Below, one piece after another: positions 44,151-56,740 of a stretch of DNA of 64,000 bases. Every line of letters starts with the position of its first letter. The first letter of the stretch is position 1. The position numbers and the translations under genes are program-made. The notes under the pieces were generated by a model. It was not told the origin of the DNA. It saw nothing but the letters and a program-made list of their open reading frames with translations, and searched no databases. This DNA comes from Phlebiopsis flavidoalba (taxonomy: Eukaryota; Basidiomycota; Agaricomycetes; Polyporales; Phanerochaetaceae), in NCBI GenBank assembly GCA_035772785.1, contig JAOCPU010000005.1:1-64000 (forward strand), given 5' to 3'.

Positions 44151-47100
44151 GGCCAATAACCCGGCTGTATCATCCCACGGTGCGTTTCACAGTGTACAGA
44201 GATATTTTTTACTTTGCTGACCAAAGTGGCCGATTTGTGAGAGGTCTAACTCAGTTAAGTCTTTTGGCGACATGAGACCATGCAACGCTCGCTGACCTAG
44301 GACGAGTTCGCAATTAGGATTACTTCTTTGCTTAACGGTCTTGGCAAATGGAACGCACACAAGACTTGACCAGGTCTGTCGGCAACCGGCTTCTTCGATT
44401 TGGAACAATGTATGGTGATGTACCAGAGGCCACATGCGGTTAACGAAAGCTCTTCGGAAAATTTTTTTTCCCCCCCTTCCCCCCCCCCAGCGGCGGTAGG
44501 GAAATGATACCCGGGCGATTCTGCACGTCAATGCTGCAAACGGCAACAACGCGTGCGTCGTTCCTACGCAACTTCGTGCACCAGCATCTTCAGTCTTTAA
44601 GTGCTAGCTCGGGGGCGCAGCCGTTCAGAGCAGAAGCGCTCTCGCCCGCTGTGATTGCGCGGAATAGTTTTTGCTGCCAGCGTTTCTGGGGGGCTCAATG
44701 CCTCCGTAATGCTTATCGTTTGTGTTTCTCGTCTCCAATGGTTCGTCCGCGTCGCGCCGTCAGAGCAGGCCCTCCGCAGGCAAATGGAGTCCTCGTCTCC
44801 GTCCGAGCCTGCCGATCCAGAACCCTGATTTGGAAGCTGGCCGCAACGCCTGTTGTTCGAGGAGAAGGTATTGAACAAATGGGGCAGTCAATCGGAGTAC
44901 CCGATCGAGGTTCAACGGTAATCGTTATTGCATACTAGATGGTCGCAAGCTTCGGTTTGCCACCCATGCGTACCCGCGAGATCTCGAAAGCGGAGCCCCT
45001 CCGGTTTCCCGTCTCTCCCTGCCGCTGCCGCTGCGCGCACCCCAAAGCGCCCCCAGCTGCCGGGGGCCTCCCTCACAAACCCGAAGCTTAGTCTGTCAAG
45101 CGCGATGTCCCGGTGAGCACCAGGCGCACCCGTCGGGATCAAGAGCTCGAGCACCAGGTTCGACGGGGACGCGCCACTCGTAGTGGTGACGGTGACAAGC
45201 AGTGTGTCCCTGGACGACTATTACTACCAAGCCAATCAACTGCCAGACAAAAAACAGCGTGAAGATGAAAACAACCACGACAGCTAATCGGAATTGTTTG
45301 TTGACAACTCTGATTCGGATTTCGTTTTGTTATTCCCTTTACACGGTGCGCACCACTGGAGCTCCACTGCGCGCAGCCCGTCCTGGATATTGGAAACTTG
45401 GGTGAAGTTTGGGGCCTTTCGTTTGACCATGTACCTCCGATAATGTCCCGCAACGAACATATGAATACCCAGCGGTTTGGGATATGATGCAACACCGTTT
45501 ATTTGTGTTCGTATAATTTATTCGTATTTATATAAATGGTCAGCAGGTGTAGAGAAGCCGTCACAATGCTCGATGTGATCCGCTATTGGATCTGCATCTG
45601 TCACGGTTCTCCAACATTGTACCTTCATTGTCATAGCGAACGGAGTGATGCTGTTACCGGGGACGCAGAGTTCGTCACAATCTATATTACGCGCCCCGCG
45701 CGATGTGGTCGCCGGCCAGAGTCCTTCTTGCTCGATGTATTGTCCCCCCTTCCCCTTCTCCTCCTTCTCCTTACTTTCTTTCCGCTTTCTCTTGGGTCTG
45801 AGCTGTGCTCGCTGGGCCAACTCTCGTTCGTGTCCCTACTTTCCGCGACACTGGAACAGCCTTACTGTATCCTTCTTTCCCTTCGATACCCTTCCCAGTC
45901 TTTCCTGCCACGCGCAGGCAAGCCAGAGCCTTGCATTTCAATAGGCCTCGAACCGCAACAACATCCAACTAGATTCACTACCTTTAAGCAGCTTATAGCA
46001 AATCAGGCAACCTTCATCTGGCACGGAATGGGCCTCGCTCATGTCTCCCTCACCGCTAAGGTGATTTGTGACTTACCTGCGCACCCTTTTAATGTGGCGT
46101 TTTATTATAATAGGTTCTCTGCCGCTACTATAGGGCTGCCTTCTGGGGCTATCTTGTACCGTAAAATTCTTCTGGGACTTTTGTCGGTGGGCACTCTGCG
46201 TGCATCCTGGTGGTTTAACAGTGTCGTTTGGGCCCCTTCGCAACCATCCGTGCCTTGCCTTCATCACATCTGCCATCCTTTTCAGACCCGCCGACAACGG
46301 TTTGCCATCTTCCATTGACATCGATCGTAAAGGACACCCGTTTGTGCAAATCATATCCTTCTTGCTCGCGTTCGTGTATGCCACGCACCTGGCATACTCT
46401 GCCGCGCCAATTCCTGAAGGAAGGGCCACTGGTGTGTGCACCGGCGCTTAATTGTTCAGGGTAGTACTCCTTGCTTGGCTTGCAGGATCGTGTTCTTTTG
46501 AGGATAATGTTTTATATCAGGTGCGCAGATAGATGCCCCATTGGTCCTCAGCATCATGTTTTGACTGACCCCGCTCCAGGGCACCGAACGGCGCTATATG
46601 GTCACTAACCGCCGTCGTAGGCTATACGGCGCAGCGCCATTATAGCTCGGCCGGACTATGGAGGAAGCCAGGGTAATAGAGGAAGAGGGGGGAAAGGCCT
46701 GATCGTCGGTCTTCCCTCGTACGTCGCTGAGCGACGAGGGAGCCCAGAGACTCCTCTCATAGATGCTGGGCTTCATCTACAATCTTTTACCCTTTCCTTC
46801 TTTTCAAATTGTCCTATCTTTTAAATTTCCTGCCCACCCCCTCTTTGTAACGAATGCAACGCGCGGCTGAATTCCCGAAGGTACCCTCCAACACACCTCA
46901 GGGCCTCCCCCTGCACACCCGCCAATGGTTTCCCATGCCTTTCATCTTTTTGAGCCAGCTATATGTTGCAAATCGCCTCGTTGTGGACTTGATACTTTTG
47001 CTCTTGTCTCTGTTTTGTTCCGCCTTTGAATGTGAGCCTGTTCGGCCTCATGCCCATGTCCCCGCAATCATACACGCCTGGCGATCTCATACGTCATCCC

Positions 47101-47516
47101 GAATCAGCTCACCTACGTCGAACACTATCTCCGTAATAATCCCAGCTTTTTTTTTCAGTGAAAGTCTGCACTTCGTACCACCATGTCAAAAATTGGTTTT
47201 GGGTGAGCGGCGACGTTTGCGACCCTTTACAGGTTATTGTCAGAGACACAATGTCTGCAAAACGAAGCGCTGCTGGCGCCGTTGTCATCGATAACAGGGG
47301 TGGATCAACCACTCACCTCCCGGCTTATAACCCGACCCTCACCACCTCTAACACTTACTCCTTCCCGCCTTCACCGCACGTCCAAGGACACACGCCCCTT
47401 GCTCATATGCACGACCACAGCACTCAGGGCTGCACACCGCCACCCCAGCCTCAAGAGTGTCTCAGATCACCTGCCGGTCTAGTCTTTCGAAACAGCCGAG
47501 CTCCATTGAAGCCAAG
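44151..47516. other. 3.4 kb without a secure gene
   Basis: 44460-44488 holds T, C7 and C9 runs. On the minus strand 45290-45210 encodes a hydrophobic stretch (VVVFIFTLFFVWQLIGLVVI) and 45150-44960 is open, but no family fits. On the plus strand 45536-46318 is open for 260 codons with hydrophobic stretches and no motif. 47181-47510 is open and Pro/Thr-rich; it may be 5' leader of the next gene. None is called. Confidence 0.35.
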
Positions 47517-48899
47517 ATGCCAAACACGCCAGACGAGATCATAGCAAAGCTCTCAGATAGCTTCAGCAAAGCCCAAGACTCCGGGGACCTGTGTTGTTCT
47601 TTCCCTCCAACGATCCATAATCACTCCGAGTATGGCGTCGAGGTGATTAAGTCTGAGATTCAGACTCGGGTCGTCACCCGCTCGTGCGTCTGACCAGACA
47701 GCGCTGTATGTGGGAGATACGCCTGTGCCCAGCGTTGCAGAACAAAGCCCCCACTGCCTCACAGGCGGCCGCATTTTGACGCAAAGGACGATGAGCGGAA
47801 GTCGATGCTGGATCATGATCTCCACGCGTTCGATCCATTCGCGCCTCCGTACATCCCCAGCCTCCATATTGGCGATTTGAAGGATGAAGAAGCGAGGGTG
47901 ATGAGTATGTTGTTCTGGTGCGTGACTCAAAAATAGATCCTTCACTATCTGGAATTATTCTTGACGCAGTTCAACAAGTACTGCTAGGACATCCGTCGTG
48001 CCACACCACATGCTACTAGTCACCAAGGGGTGCGTAGGGTCCCCCATACTATATATAGCCGTTATGTTAACTAACATTCCGCCAGAATTTCACTCTCAAA
48101 CCGCTCCTCTAATGCCGCCGGACCTCGTGTTCAGGCCCCTACCTTCTGTTGGCGGCTCGGGCTGCGCGGAAGGCGGGAGAACGTCATTTCTTCGCGCGTT
48201 CTATAACTGTGAGGAGCCTTTGATGCTACACGTATCATCCACTTACGCATCGCGGGTGATCATCCAGGTGGCGATCACAGTGGCGCAAGTCAACCTCACA
48301 AGCACATCCAATTAATTCCTGTCGAAGAGGGAGGCCCACCGATCGAGAGGACCTTGCTCGCAAGACGGGTATCGAAGTGCTTGGTATGTTCTTTGGACAA
48401 GTATTTGAGCTGAGACCTAAACCAATAGTCGTCAGAAACGCCCCTTCGCCCCTTGGACGTCCCATACGCAACCCACGTCCGCCGCTTCCCCTCCCACCTC
48501 CCCTCGTGTCCCCCCGACGAGCTCGAGCCGCAACACTGCAGAAAGCATTCATGGAGCTGCTGGACCTCGCTGCTCTCGACCTTCCGGCGGGACCCGCCGA
48601 CTGCGTGCGCAAACGGCGCGCCCACGCGGACGCCCATCTCGTACAACGTCATCCTCACGCTCGACCACATGCATGTCGTCCCCCGCAAAGGAGGAGTCCG
48701 CTAGAGGACTACACACGCTCCCCGAGACGGGGCGACAAGTTGAGCATCAATGCGATAGGGCTTCGCGGGCTGTCTGCTCGTCAAGATGCGAGACGGAGTT
48801 TTGAAGCGCTTGTGAAGGAGAGCATGGGCAAGGTCCTCGGTGGCGTCGCCTGCAAGAGCATTCATGATCAGCAGTGCGAAGGGCGCGTGTTCCCTGTGA
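47517..48899 (+). CDS. APA2: Ap4A phosphorylase (ATP adenylyltransferase)
   Basis: APA1/APA2 enzymes split diadenosine tetraphosphate with phosphate into ATP and ADP and belong to the HIT superfamily. The start at 47517 opens MPNTPDEIIAKLSDSFSKAQ. Further blocks: the F-D-P-F-A-P-P-Y stretch near 47830 and PSLHIGDLKDEE near 47858, an intron, HHMLLVTK (48005-48029), an intron ending CCGCCAG at 48085, QTAPLMPPDLV (48098-48130), FYNCE near 48200, then the catalytic histidine-triad QPHKHIQLIPVEEGGPP (48290-48340), PYATHVRRFPSHLPS (48457-48500), YNVILTLDHMHVVPRKG (48644-48694) and, across frame changes, LSINAIGLRG. HxHxQ with the downstream HMHVVPR pattern is specific to this family. At least four frame shifts. 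APA1 and APA2 cannot be told apart. Confidence 0.9.
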
Positions 48900-50358
48900 T
48901 TGTAAGTAATAGAGTCGGTTATGTCGGTACAGCCTTTAACTACCTTACTTGGATTGCGTGTAGAGTACGACAAATCTGTATTCCTCAATTTTGCATAGAA
49001 CGCTCTGTTCGGATAGTATCGTTTAGATTTTGTAAAACGATAGTGTATGTTAACGACAAAAAATTATTTGTGATCTATAGAGAATGAATCGCTTCTTTGG
49101 GGGGTCATGAGCATATTTCCAGTTTTTGAAAGACACTCATCAATGGTCTTTGAGATGTTGGTCAACCGTTCATAATCGAACACCGCTTACAAGGCTCTCG
49201 TGACCGAATGCTGTGAATTGTCAAACAATCTGCCAAGATCGACTTGCGAACGGACGATGATTTGAGTTAAAATGGAAGGCAGAGACTTTGGATCCTAACA
49301 GTGCCAAACAAAGCGGGGTCCTCAGCACCTGCGCCTCTTTTGAAAATCAAACGCAGACCTACACCGACGCCATGGCATCCTGCCATGCTGCACCGCCAGA
49401 CTGTCGATGGCGGACCCAAAACTCTTTTTATTCTCTCGCTACGGTGGCAGACGCATGGATAGGAACATAGGCATTGCTTTTCATGGGTTATGACCCTACC
49501 TATCCTTCTCACGTCAAGTGATATGCGCATCAAGCACGCGAGTCACCTATGTCCATCTTTGCAAAGCTTCAAGTTCTGATTGGGCTTAAGCATTGCCGGG
49601 AATTGTATTATTGTCAGGTGAGTACTTTTATGCAATGGCGGAGGACGGGAATGAGGCTAACCAGCGCATGGCCCGCACGTTTGACGAAGCTGGTGCCGCC
49701 AATACCCATTGCGGCAAAACATGAGAATGAAAATGAACCTTGTTTTGATGAGCGCTTGGGTGATAATTCTTTCAATGCTCTTGTGCGGTCTGACTCTTGG
49801 CGACAATTTGAAAGGAGTGTGAAGGGAAGCGAGAGCCTGTCTCACAGGAATGGTCATATTAAACAGAACGTGAGCATGCTGAAGGGTCGCTTCCGACATA
49901 TATTGATCATGCGAAACATAGCCTCCATATCTCCTTGGGATGTTTTGGCCGAATTTCAAGTCAATGACGACAAACCCCTCGGACTTGCCCGCCTACTGGT
50001 GCTTGATTCCATGCGTATCGCGCTCCTCGGCTGTGCGCCCGCGGGAAGTCTGGAGCATGTGCCTCATATGCTTCGTCGGAAGCCTCTGTCCATTAATATA
50101 GCGTGTGCGCACAAGTACCGATTGGCAAACTCAACCTCCGTCAATTTGTATTTCTGCGCGGCCGCCTGTGATGCGTCTTTCCGTGTCATAGAAAACTCCT
50201 CAAGTTATGCTCAAGTGCCGACACGTAGACTCCGTCATCTGCAATAGGCTCACACTTAACCGGTACCGTTGATTATCGTCTGGATCCGATACTATATAGG
50301 ACACTGCGTACCCATCCATTTCGGCAGGGGCCCTCCTTTGCGTCGCACCTTCCCTACC
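48900..50358. other. No recognised gene; one 232-codon orphan frame
   Basis: A plus-strand frame at 49549-50247 stays open for 232 codons without a known motif, signal peptide or helix. Its composition is unremarkable. I note it but do not call it. 49080-49270 shows nothing. Confidence 0.35.
50292..50299 (+). promoter_or_regulatory. TATA box of hydrophobin 1
   Basis: CTATATAG about 60 nt before the start codon at 50359, which itself lies in a good ACCATGG context. Confidence 0.6.
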
Positions 50359-50831
50359 ATGGCACATCTACGAGTCCTCGTTTCCGTCTGCGCCTCCCTC
50401 ATTTTCTCCAATATTGCGGTCGCCACACCTACCCCCGTCGTCCCTCGACAGATTCCGATCTTAGGCTGCGATGTCGGTCAATCCCTACAGTGTTGCTCTG
50501 ACCTTTTACCAGTACGTCACTTCCACTCGGGTGGCTTGCCCGATACACCCGTCTTTGTGGCTAACGTTCGATCAGCTCATTGCCCCTAGTCGGCGTGGCC
50601 GGCGTCGGATGCCACCCCCGTCAACTTTATATCTATCGGTGCTACCTGCGATAAGAACGTTGTATGTTGTCAAGCTCCTCAACTCGTCAGTCCATGCCAC
50701 CCTCTGCTTCACTTTACATACCCTAACACGACATATAGCCAACCGATGTCGCGGAGATCAATTGTGCATTTGCAGCAAAGCAGATTGTTTTGCCGAGTAT
50801 CCCCCTGCTTTCCGGTCTCGCCCCTGCCTAG
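50359..50831 (+). CDS. Class I hydrophobin 1
   Basis: Hydrophobins are small secreted proteins that assemble at air-water interfaces and coat aerial hyphae. The start at 50359 opens MAHLRVLVSVCASLIFSNIA, a signal peptide, then PTPVVPRQ and Cys1 to Cys3 as CDVGQSLQCC. An intron starts GTACGT at 50516 and ends near 50574 (branch CTAAC). The second exon reads PLVGVAGVGC, giving Cys4, and PVNFISIGATCDKNVVCCQ, giving Cys5 to Cys7 with the invariant five-residue spacing. A second intron (GTCAGT..ATAG) precedes EINCAF with Cys8, stop 50829-50831. One extra base between Cys4 and PVNF breaks the frame, and the first junction needs one more. All eight Cys are present once these are allowed for. Confidence 0.85.
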
Positions 50832-51444
50832 TCTCCCTCTCCTTGGGGTATCCTGTGATGGACGTACTGCCTGTTATATACATCCGTGCTAGTGCCCTTC
50901 GGTGTTCTCGTGTATAACTTGCAGATCTCGATCCAGCGACCCAGTACTCGGGCTTATGGCGCACAGCTTATCCGGATGAGGAGCTGGCTAGATGTCGCTC
51001 TCATGACAACTCTTTGTAGTACGCCACTGGGCCATATCATCTCATTGGTCATCGCCATTGAGGCTCGAGATGCACGGATGATGTGCGAGAAAACACTGTC
51101 TCTTGCCGTGTCGTATGTTTAAATCGACGAAATCAGCATCGTTGGTGTGGCGAGCGTGAGTTCTTCAATTAATCGTTGTGCTCTCGACCTGAAAACATAT
51201 TTCACAGAATTTGCAGGCCTTACCTATTGGCGACTAGAGACCACCAATAGCCACCGAGATACATGTTTTCACACGAGGGGACATGGGAACTCTGCACTCA
51301 CGCTCATCCAAGGTTTCGATCTTTATCCTCAGATGCCAGTCAGTGATAATTGAATCCACCCATCGCAAACATGCAGAGGCTGTTAGAGTTCGTTTGCAGC
51401 GTGATGACTACCGATAAATGTATCTCCAGGCACAACACCCCAGA

Positions 51445-51450
51445 TATAAA
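51445..51450 (+). promoter_or_regulatory. TATA box of hydrophobin 2
   Basis: TATAAA 78 nt upstream of the start codon at 51528. Confidence 0.6.
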
Positions 51451-51527
51451 GATTGCGCGAGGTTGAAACCCACGACCTTTCATCCCTCTACCAACAAACA
51501 CGCCCTACACTTAAGTCCCGTACTCCA

Positions 51528-52034
51528 ATGTTTTTTGCCGACAATATTGTGTGTTTTGATCGCTGGCGCGATGTACAGTCTCACCATCCTTGCGGTCGTT
51601 ACACCAGCCCACGTTCCCCGTCAGGCGCCCTCGAGCTGCCCTGCAGATGACACGCTCCAATGCTGCCCAGTCGATTGTGCCAGTGCGTCATTTAGAGCTT
51701 CACACACGATTTTCTGACGATATTCCCAGCTCTCTTCTCTGCCAATAAGCGACCCGATAGGTCCTGTCCGACCGGACCCCGACCTAATGATCGGCATCAA
51801 ACTGTAGCTCAATACCTGTACTATCAGGAAGTAAAGGCACGTCGTTTGTAACAGCAATGTCACTTGTTGTCAGGAACTCATTGTAAGTGTCCACTTCCCA
51901 CTGGCCTTCGGTCCCGTACCGATTACGTGCTTTTATGACGAAATCAGTCCGATGTGGGTATAAATTGCACACCACCGGGTAGCTCCTCGCCCGCCACGCC
52001 TACGCACACGACCCTTCCAATAACCGCTATCTAA
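51528..52034 (+). CDS. Class I hydrophobin 2
   Basis: The start at 51528 enters a signal peptide if the T6 run (51531-51536) is really T5: it then reads MFLPTILCVLIAGAMYSLTI. Next are PAHVPRQ and SSCPADDTLQCC (Cys1 to Cys3), an intron ending TTCCCAG near 51729, SLPISDPIGPV, a Cys4 segment (I-N-C-S-S-I-P-V) that needs AAACTGT to be AACTGT, Cys5 to Cys7 in CNSNVTCCQ (51846-51872) with perfect spacing, an intron GTAAGT..AATCAG, and SDVGINCTPPGSSS with Cys8. A Thr/Pro/Ser tail ends at the stop 52032-52034. It lies about 700 nt after hydrophobin 1 in the same direction, with the same exon plan, so the two are tandem paralogues. At least three single-base excesses. Confidence 0.85.
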
Positions 52035-52417
52035 GCATCTAGCTACCATGTGCAGAATACATGCGTGAACGTTTATTGTAGCATATACGCTATACTTATA
52101 TTCAAACATGTCGAATAGATCGGCACGTAGTCAGAGCTGATAACCATGTGCGTCGTACTAGAAAAAGTGCTCACATATCAATACTTTCATATATATCAAT
52201 ACCCGCAATCTGCATCGGTCCCCGCATTGCACGTTCAGAGTAAAGGATTGGAATAATTATTATGATAAAATACACCGATATATGCTACTGCTGGATCACA
52301 TACAGAACTTATAGAACCAGTAATGTAACAGTGCTAGATATATTCATAACATAGCAAAACCCGGATAATCACCTTATTAAAATAAGAGAGATGTACGTCA
52401 GACACCCTGTTTAGGCC
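52035..52417. other. AT-rich spacer
   Basis: Conspicuously AT-rich (52080-52400) with several ATATAT tracts and no coding signal. Lies between convergent genes. Confidence 0.6.
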
Positions 52418-54037
52418 TCACTTCGTCCGTGTGACAAAGGGTCTCCGCGATTGACTCCACATCAGCCGGCTTCTCAAGCCGCCGATGATTCGGGAAGAAC
52501 CACATATACCAACTCCCTTCGACAGAACAAGCTTCGCTTCTTTATCGAGGGTGTCACTAAGAGGGGCAGGGACAGCGACCGTCGTTGTACCGGTCGTCGA
52601 CACTGGGAGCTGGAAGATAGTAGCCGTCCCAAATGGCGATGATCGTTCGAACAAACGACACAATCCACAGGACAAAGACGAGAGAGACGTCCAAAATCGC
52701 GCCGCAAACATCCTGAAGAAACGAGCTGTCGAGCGCCGTGGCGAGCTGGACGGAGAGGCCCGCGAAGACGCCGTTGGGCACGACGACACACCAGTGTGTG
52801 ATGGTGAACCGCGGGAGGTGCCTCGCATGTTTGAGGATGGAGATAAGCACGCGACCGCGACCCAGGGGCGACGCCCATGCTCCACAGGACGTAGGCGCCG
52901 CAGATGCATATCGAGTGAAGCGATCTGGCCGCCGAGCTGGTTTGCGGAGCCGGCGAAGTACGGCTGCGCGGAGGAGGGTTCGCGTATGCTTCCTGGGCCG
53001 TTGATGATCATCGAGAGACAGTCCACCCTGGCCGAGCGGGGTTGGAGCGTTTAGTGAAACGTCGTGAGGACGATGTTTCGCGTCGAGCGGGCGGTGACCG
53101 GCCGTCGGAGGTAGAGCCGCAACAGAAACGCGGTGGTGAGCATCATGGTGTAAGGACAGGCCGATCGCGAGCATGGCGACTGAGATGGAGACGGAGATTA
53201 GGCGAGGGTTTGGGGAGAGGGGCAGCAGGGAGCGCGTGAACAGCCCGCCGGGAGGTGGACACTGGTGATGAGGGTTATGACGGGCACCATCCACATGGGC
53301 CGGACCTTCACGAGGTCGTTTTGTACCGTTGGCCGATCATCACGTACATGAGACCGCACGCGATGAGGCAGGACAAGACGCATTCAAGCCACCCGGTCCA
53401 CAAGCCCCAAAGAGCATAAAGGAGCCTGATACTGCCAGTTCCCCAGTCCCTATTGACAGTCTACAGAGCCAATCAGTTGATGGTCATCATCTGGGTTTGA
53501 ATTCAACGTACAAGCGCAGCATTGATGAGAGTAGCGGCGCCGTTGGTGAAGAAGCCAATGAACATGCTGGTCGCAGGGTCGGTGAGCATTAACATTCGAT
53601 CCTGCAAATGAGTCTGAGCAAGCAGCAATTTGAATATACATGATCGGCGACTCATACCGCAGGGAACATGAGACATCGCGTCACTGCCCACGCACAGAGC
53701 AGTACAAAAAGAACGAGGTCAAATAAGAAGAACGATAGCGCGATGACTTTGAGAACGGGACTCTCGTTGTGGTACGGAAAATTGTGGAACAGAGATGAGC
53801 AGACTCCGGTCGCCATCACACAATGATGTGCCACTTCCACGAGAAACGTGCTGAGAAAAGTGATTGTTAGCAAAGTGATTGGTGGCCAAATGCGCGAGCC
53901 GTGCGTTACTGTATGCGTTCCTTCCATACCGGCAAGGATGGCAGCTGTACCAGATCGTCTTTAACATAATTTGGTAGGTTAATGTCAAGTTTGTTGGGCT
54001 TGATAGCTATGGCGGTCTCAATATGTTGAAACTCCAT
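52418..54037 (-). CDS. SSU1/TehA-type transporter (TDT family)
   Basis: The tellurite-resistance/dicarboxylate transporter family includes yeast sulphite exporter SSU1 and malate permease MAE1, ten-helix membrane proteins. The start at 54037 opens MEFQHIETAIAIKPNKLDIN, then LPSLPVWKERIQ and an intron GTAACG..CTCAG. The first helix region ends in SLFHNFPYH (53815-53790), the family hallmark. Later segments: FFLFDLVLFVLLCAW, DPATSMFIGFFTNGAATLIN (53585-53525), NDLVKVRPMWMVPVITLITS (53320-53262), MIINGPG, ANQLGGQIASL (52955-52920), GVAWVAVACL, LPRFTITHWCVVVPNGVFAG (52815-52750), QLATALDSSFLQ and FVLWIVSFVRTIIAIWDG (52668-52615). The FHNFPY and F-(P/T)-N-G-x-x patterns place it in SSU1-like fungal TDT proteins. 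Substrate cannot be set from sequence. Several frame changes; C-terminus uncertain. Confidence 0.87.
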
Positions 54038-54900
54038 CCTAAGCAAAGTGTGAGGAATAAAGACCGAGGATAAATAGGCGTGGATTGAATCAGGTCGGAA
54101 GATGTGAGTGGTTGGCGAGCTCCTTTTGTGAGCCCCTTATGTACTATGTAGCAGCACATTGAGCTCATTGATACGCAGCAAAAACCATGTAGCATCGATG
54201 CACTATGAACGACATGCACTTGAGCCTCGCTGGAAAAACGGATGTACTAGCCATGAAGACCTTACCTATGCGCTGAAGACAGCACTTTCCCTTCTTGCAC
54301 TCGCAGCCGAGAAGCGAGCCAATCTCCCTTTTCGAGCATAGTGGACCACTATTGGCGCGTCCACGCTTGTCCGGGATGTAGCATTGTCGGTGGCGCTATG
54401 GACGAGGGATTAAGGCGAGACGACCGCTTCGTAATTGTTCCGAGTAGCCACCGCGGGTTTTTAGCGTCGCATGCAAGCTTATGTTTTGCGCGAGGAGAGG
54501 AATCCTGCCTCGTTGACATCTAAGTCAAGATTAAAGCGGCATGGCCAACCGGGCCGCAGTACTGGTAACTGCTGGACCGGCCTCGCTCCCCAGGACGGGA
54601 TCAATTTGCCTTCGTGGCGTCGCGCTACGCTTTCTCCCGGCAGCTGCGGCGCCACTCCTCTGCCGGCGCCTCTCACGAGTGCGAGTTACTTTCGCGTTAC
54701 AACATTATAGGTTACAACTATCACCCTTAGTTAGTAGCACATAAATTGGAATTATGAGCACATTTTAGTACCTGGCTCTTTGTTTTAAAGCCAATCCACA
54801 GCAATATCTGAGAAATTCGTCTAGTTAAGCCTTGGTGTCGTATTACTTAGCCTGTGGTGAATGATAGATTTAGTTGTGTAAAACAACAAACGATCGCGAA
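54038..54900. other. No gene recognised
   Basis: Upstream region of the transporter and downstream region of the DUF6535 gene; short frames only. GC-rich at 54590-54690. Confidence 0.5.
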
Positions 54901-56480
54901 TTAAATTTGCATGGCTTGGGAGATGTACCGCTGGACTTGCGGCTCTTGTGAGGCTTGTCCCACCCAAGAAAGAGCGCGGAGGAGGATCGACGTCTCACGA
55001 ACGTCTCTGACGATGTATTGCAGATCACTCCACGACGACCACCTAGCTTGTCGGGGGTTTGGAATCAAAGAATGATCGTACACCCCTTCTCTGACCTGCT
55101 GGGCGAGAGCGTACTCTCTGGCCATATCCAAGTACCAGGGCCAAGATCGTCCGTCCCACCAGGCTACTCTGTCAGCTGTCAAGGTCCCAGTCCCTCCAGG
55201 AGTTTATTCTCGGCAGGCCTGCTTGCAGTTCTTGCGACCACATTGCAATGTCGTGAGCCCATGTTCGGACGGGGTTTGTGTAGGAAATTGAAGAGAGAAT
55301 CGCCTCGAATAGCCGGCGGATAAATGAAATGCAGGAGTCTCTAATGAGGGTATAAAGCGATATTAACACCCAAGACGTGGGGGATTTATATGGACACCGC
55401 TTGGCCACCACAGGTAGAACGGTTATCAACGCAAAGAGGCCTAGAAAGGATGCCACCACGACGGTAATCAATTTCGCGACTGGGTCGTCGAGTGTGTCCA
55501 AAGAAGTACGGAGACCCCTGCCAGGAACAGTACCATGGCAAGCTCGAGCTGGATCGGGATGGGCCAAAAGACGCCTTGGACACGCCATTGCTCCCATGCC
55601 TCAAAGCGTAATTGGCGCACGAGGACGTTCTCTCGCGCGGCGGGCCCAACTCTTGATTCCAGTTGAGGTACTCTCGGATCCACTGTTTGGCCATGATTCC
55701 CCATGAGAGCAGCAGCAAGGCTCAAAACAAGGCTGAGGAAAAAGAAAGAATTGATCCATCGAGTAGACGTCGCGGCTTGTAACGATTGTGGAGAGAGTAT
55801 GTTTGCAATTGTCAGATTGATGTCAGCGGGCATGTTTGTCAGAGGCCCCTGCAGCGAAATTTGATAGGCGATCAATTGATTTGTTGTGGTGGTGGTATCC
55901 GTTTGTAGGGACTAGTATGTCTATGCGGCGAAGGTAGTGACGACTGCCGAGAAGAGAGCAGCCTAGAACGTGTGAGTAAGCAATAAATCAGAGAGACAAA
56001 GACACTCGACAACTAACGAAAACGAGCATCGTGTCGATATCATCTGCATAGCCGCTCATGAGTGGACCGTCGTGCGCAATCATTTCATGCTCGACGCCTG
56101 CCCAGCCAGACAAACTAGGATCAGACATCCTCTACGCCAGAAACTGACGATTTAATTGGGACCGTATGGCAAATAAGTTGATAGTAGGACGTACAGATTT
56201 ACGAGTATTCAGTATGGATGCTCTCCCTAGTCGAACCATCGATAAGGCTGGTGAAGAAAATGAGGGGCGACGAAAGCGAACGTGGACGGAGATCGAGTGG
56301 GTGGCAAGTGGGCAAAAGACACAGGAGTGTCTGGGCTATAATAAGCTTCAGGGACGAAATGAGTCGTAGTTGGGAACTGCCACATACCGCCTTTCATCTT
56401 TACTGCGTGATCTTCATTGAAATACTCTATTTGAGTTAGAGTTCGAATACGTGAAATTTTGATGAACGGTGCCTGGGATA
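54901..56480 (-). CDS. DUF6535 membrane protein
   Basis: DUF6535 proteins are multi-pass membrane proteins of unknown role, expanded in Agaricomycetes. Minus strand, in order: QIEYFNEDHAVKMKGG (about 56450-56390), an intron from GTATGTGG, MSDPSLSGWAGVEHEMIAHD (from 56128), YADDIDTMLVF, an intron, AALFSAVVTTFAA (about 55965-55925), NLTIANILSPQSLQA, RWINSFFFLSLVLSLAAAL (55757-55700), KQWIREYLNW, LRFEAWEQWRVQGVFWPIPI then LELAMVLFLAGVSVLLWT (55610-55500), LDDPVAKLITVVVASFLGL and a soluble C-terminal half with WVLISLYTLI, WDGRSWPWYLDMA and LLRALSWVGQASQEP, stop at 54901-54903. ADDIDTMLVFA..FSAV and SLxxALxxxxxKQW..EY are the defining DUF6535 motifs. True first exon uncertain. Few frame changes. 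Confidence 0.9.
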
Positions 56481-56740
56481 TGCACCACAAATCCTTTTGC
56501 TTGCTCGTCGAGGTGCCTTGCGCTTGACGTTTGGCCGTATGAGCACCCAAGGGTCTATGTTAGATACTCAAGACGTTGACCGCATTCGCCAGAGCGCCAA
56601 ACAGGGACCCCGAAATGCGCGTGAAAAAGACACAGCCCTCGGCGAAACAACCAAGACATGGGCATTAATGGCGTACTGATGCCTATAGGTAGAATACATA
56701 TAAATAAGTATCAATTACGAAGCACCCGGTTGTATGTGGG

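Noticed and set aside
45536..46318. 260-codon plus-strand open frame with hydrophobic runs
   Set aside because: Low-complexity Leu/Pro/Ser stretches from pyrimidine-rich DNA; no family, no splice structure. Could be real but not supportable.
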